This document shows positions 62,228-64,000 of a stretch of DNA of 64,000 nucleotides, one piece after another. Position numbers and translations under genes: made by a program. Within the stretch, counting starts at the first letter, position 1. Each line of letters starts with the position of its first letter. Below the pieces are notes generated by a model. That model did not search any database. It saw only the letters and a program-made list of their open reading frames with translations, and was not told the origin of the DNA. Source of the DNA: Peptostreptococcus russellii (GTDB taxonomy: Bacteria > Bacillota > Clostridia > Peptostreptococcales > Peptostreptococcaceae); NCBI RefSeq assembly GCF_900110295.1, contig NZ_FODF01000007.1, positions 1 through 64,000 on the forward strand. Reading direction: 5' to 3'.

Positions 62228-62343
62228 CTACAACAAATCGTTGGGAGTCAAACGACAACATCATAAATAATTATAACGTCATTAACTCTATTATAATCGC
62301 TTTTATGATTTTTTGCACGTTATTTTTTCCCTAACGTTAAATA

Positions 62344-63093
62344 TTAAACTCTCTCGTAAATAGATTCATCAAGTAATGATGCAGCTTCTTCATCTATTAT
62401 TACTACTACGTCATTATGGAACTGAAGAATTGATGCTGGAACTTCTGGCTTCACAGGTCCACATACAGTCTTGTATATAGCTTCAGCTTTTCCCTTACCA
62501 GATGCAAGTAGTAATATCTTCTTTGTTCTTACAATTGTTCCTATTCCCATACTTATTGCCTTCTTAGGAACCTCTTCTTCTGAGTCAAAGAATCTTGAAT
62601 TGGCAAGTATAGTACTTTCTGTGAGTTTTACTACACCAGTAGTATTTGAAAAATGATCATCAGGCTCATTGAATCCTATATGTGCATTATTTCCTATTCC
62701 TAGAACCTGTATATCTATTCCACCACATTCTTTTATTTTATTTTCAAATTCCTTAGAATATGTTTCAAAATCTTCTACATTTCCATCAGGAATATTTATA
62801 TTTTCCTCTTTAACATCTATTTTGTCAAAAAGATTATCATGCATAAATGTATAATAACTGTTTTCATTTTCTTTTGGCAAGTTAATGTATTCATCAAGAT
62901 TAAATGTAGTTACATCCTTAAAAGATATTCCTTCATTCTGATATTTGTCTACAAGTTCTTCATACATACCTATTGGTGTTGAACCTGTAGCAAGCCCTAG
63001 TACTGATTCAGGCTTCATTAAAACCTGTGCAGCCACATAATTAGCTGCTAAAGCACTCATTTTTTCATAGTTTTTGCAAACGTAAATTTTCAC
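62344..63093 (-). CDS. nagB: Glucosamine-6-phosphate deaminase
   Basis: A 249-residue NagB converting glucosamine-6-phosphate to fructose-6-phosphate and ammonia, which feeds amino sugars from wall recycling into glycolysis. Characteristic segments: 'LGLATGSTPIGMYEELV', 'TFNLDEYINLP', and 'LGIGNNAHIGFNEP' with the active-site His. It starts at GTG (63093) with GAGAGGG 8 bases upstream. nagA is not adjacent. Confidence 0.96.
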   Translation of the reverse strand: MKIYVCKNYEKMSALAANYVAAQVLMKPESVLGLATGSTPIGMYEELVDKYQNEGISFKDVTTFNLDEYINLPKENENSYYTFMHDNLFDKIDVKEENINIPDGNVEDFETYSKEFENKIKECGGIDIQVLGIGNNAHIGFNEPDDHFSNTTGVVKLTESTILANSRFFDSEEEVPKKAISMGIGTIVRTKKILLLASGKGKAEAIYKTVCGPVKPEVPASILQFHNDVVVIIDEEAASLLDESIYERV

Positions 63094-63248
63094 AAAAATC
63101 CCTCTCTCTCGTTATTATTTTTATAAGTTTTTATACTATACTTATATTATAGTCATAAATTAAAATTAATTCAAGGCAATCTTTTTCATTTTTGAATACT
63201 TCTTTGCAATTTATTTTCAAATTTTATTTTTATCTATAAATTCTTTCT

Positions 63249-64000
63249 TTATTTTATAAGCCAAGTACCTTCTTCATCTTGTCTTATCTTTTTATTCTTC
63301 ATCATAGTACCAAGAGTTCTTTTAAAATTCTTCTTACTTGTGTTGAATACTATTCTAAGATCTTCTGGATCAGATTTGTCATTAAATCTCATAAATCCAT
63401 CATTTCCTTCCAGATAGCTTAGTATTCTATTTTCTAAAGAATCCATTTCTTCTTTTCTTTCTCCTCTTGTAGATAAACCTAGCTTTCCATCTTCATATAT
63501 TTTTATAACTCTAAGATCTTTTAAATAATCTCCTTCTTTAAGAGTCCTATAATATTCATCTCTTAATATTATACCTGCTATATTAGGTTCTATACAAACA
63601 AGAGCTGTTTTATTTGTTTGAAATCCATATACATAGCCATTGCAAGTATCTCCTATTTTCAAATCGCTATCTGTTGATAGGTGTATATCTACATCTGTTG
63701 TAGCTGCAAGTCTACCACTTTTATCTACATATATATAGAAAGGATATTTTTCATCTTCTAAAATCAAATACTTCTTTTCTCTAAAAGGTACTAATACATC
63801 TCTTTCTAAGCCTATATCAAGGAAACTTCCTATTTCAGTATTGTCCGCTACCTTCAATATCTTAACTTCTCCAGCCATAGCCTTTGGAGTTTTTTGAGTA
63901 GCTATTAATCTTCCCTTTGAATCCCTATATACAAATACTTCAACATCATTATCTACTTGAACAGATTCTTCATCTACAATATTTCCATAAGGTATTAATA
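63249..64000 (-). CDS. cvfB: CvfB-like S1-domain RNA-binding protein (runs off right edge)
   Basis: The frame stays open to the right edge, so the gene is partial at its start. At least 250 codons are present; an internal ATG at 63878 is not the true start, because the upstream codons continue the family sequence ('EVFVYRDSKGRLIATQKTPKA'). It contains S1-like barrels, including a duplicate of that segment ('FYIYVDKSGRLAATTDVDI'), and a C-terminal winged-helix part ('FNTSKKNFKRTLGTMMK', ending 'EEGTWLI'). CvfB proteins bind RNA and affect virulence gene expression in staphylococci; the role in clostridia is not defined. Confidence 0.88.
   Translation of the reverse strand, partial: LIPYGNIVDEESVQVDNDVEVFVYRDSKGRLIATQKTPKAMAGEVKILKVADNTEIGSFLDIGLERDVLVPFREKKYLILEDEKYPFYIYVDKSGRLAATTDVDIHLSTDSDLKIGDTCNGYVYGFQTNKTALVCIEPNIAGIILRDEYYRTLKEGDYLKDLRVIKIYEDGKLGLSTRGERKEEMDSLENRILSYLEGNDGFMRFNDKSDPEDLRIVFNTSKKNFKRTLGTMMKNKKIRQDEEGTWLIK

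Larger units (their letters stand above)
61869..62343. other. Intergenic stretch between secA2 and nagB
   Basis: No protein gene. From left to right it holds a minus-strand extended -10 (TGATATAAT, 61961-61953) likely serving secA2, a plus-strand promoter with a short two-hairpin RNA (61990-62103), and the nagB terminator (62193-62227). Confidence 0.6.

Overview
This is a low-GC (roughly 30%) window from a Gram-positive anaerobe, most likely a member of the Peptostreptococcaceae related to Clostridioides difficile. The evidence is the gene content: three proteins with cell-wall-binding 2 (CWB2) repeats, a SecA2-type second SecA, a SCIFF radical-SAM maturase, a CamA-like orphan adenine methyltransferase, and the run aspS-hisS-hemZ-MBL-dtd-relA-apt-recJ, which from memory matches C. 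difficile. No rRNA, tRNA or CRISPR array was found. The genus cannot be settled from the sequence alone.

Layout. 1-107 is the start of an ISL3-type transposase running off the left edge. 281-3005 is tldD/pmbA. 3630-5646 is a small defence-like island: a strong promoter, a short two-hairpin RNA ending in a terminator, then an Abi_2 (AbiD/AbiF-like) HEPN protein. 5648-8187 is UDP-glucose dehydrogenase plus a CDP-glycerol glycerophosphotransferase-like enzyme. 8425-21185 is conserved housekeeping, all on the minus strand: pta, an RseC-like protein, aspS, hisS, hemZ, an MBL hydrolase, dtd, relA, apt and recJ. 21196-27756 is an envelope-glycan group (murJ, PIG-L deacetylase, ATP-grasp, GT4) followed by a UbiB-family kinase. 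27882-31571 holds scfB, a Ser/Gly-rich lipoprotein and a hypothetical gene. 32088-37868 is ptsI, ptsH, the CamA-like methylase, a degenerate amidase and a HAD phosphatase. 38221-41267 is two LCP ligases and a YdcF protein on the plus strand. 41382-46811 is an AgcS symporter, a GH10-like CWB2 protein and an NlpC/P60 hydrolase. 47412-53179 is a Wzy-type polysaccharide operon. 53367-61868 is a CWB2/SecA2 locus. nagB and a partial cvfB close the window.

How it works together. Most of the right half builds or decorates the cell surface. The initiating sugar transferase, four polymer-assembly genes and the CapD-like epimerase make a polysaccharide. LCP proteins would attach polymers to peptidoglycan. 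CWB2 proteins bind anionic wall polymers. SecA2 is the probable export motor for such proteins.

The most interesting observation is the RseC-like gene at 9428-9889. It has an in-frame TGA exactly where relatives have the first Cys of a CxxCxxC motif, followed at a suitable distance by a small SECIS-like hairpin. This makes it a candidate selenoprotein that ordinary gene callers would truncate to a 90-residue fragment. Next come the Abi_2 gene with its upstream structured RNA, the CamA-like methylase outside C. difficile, and an amidase-fold protein next to it that has lost two zinc-binding His and the catalytic Glu.
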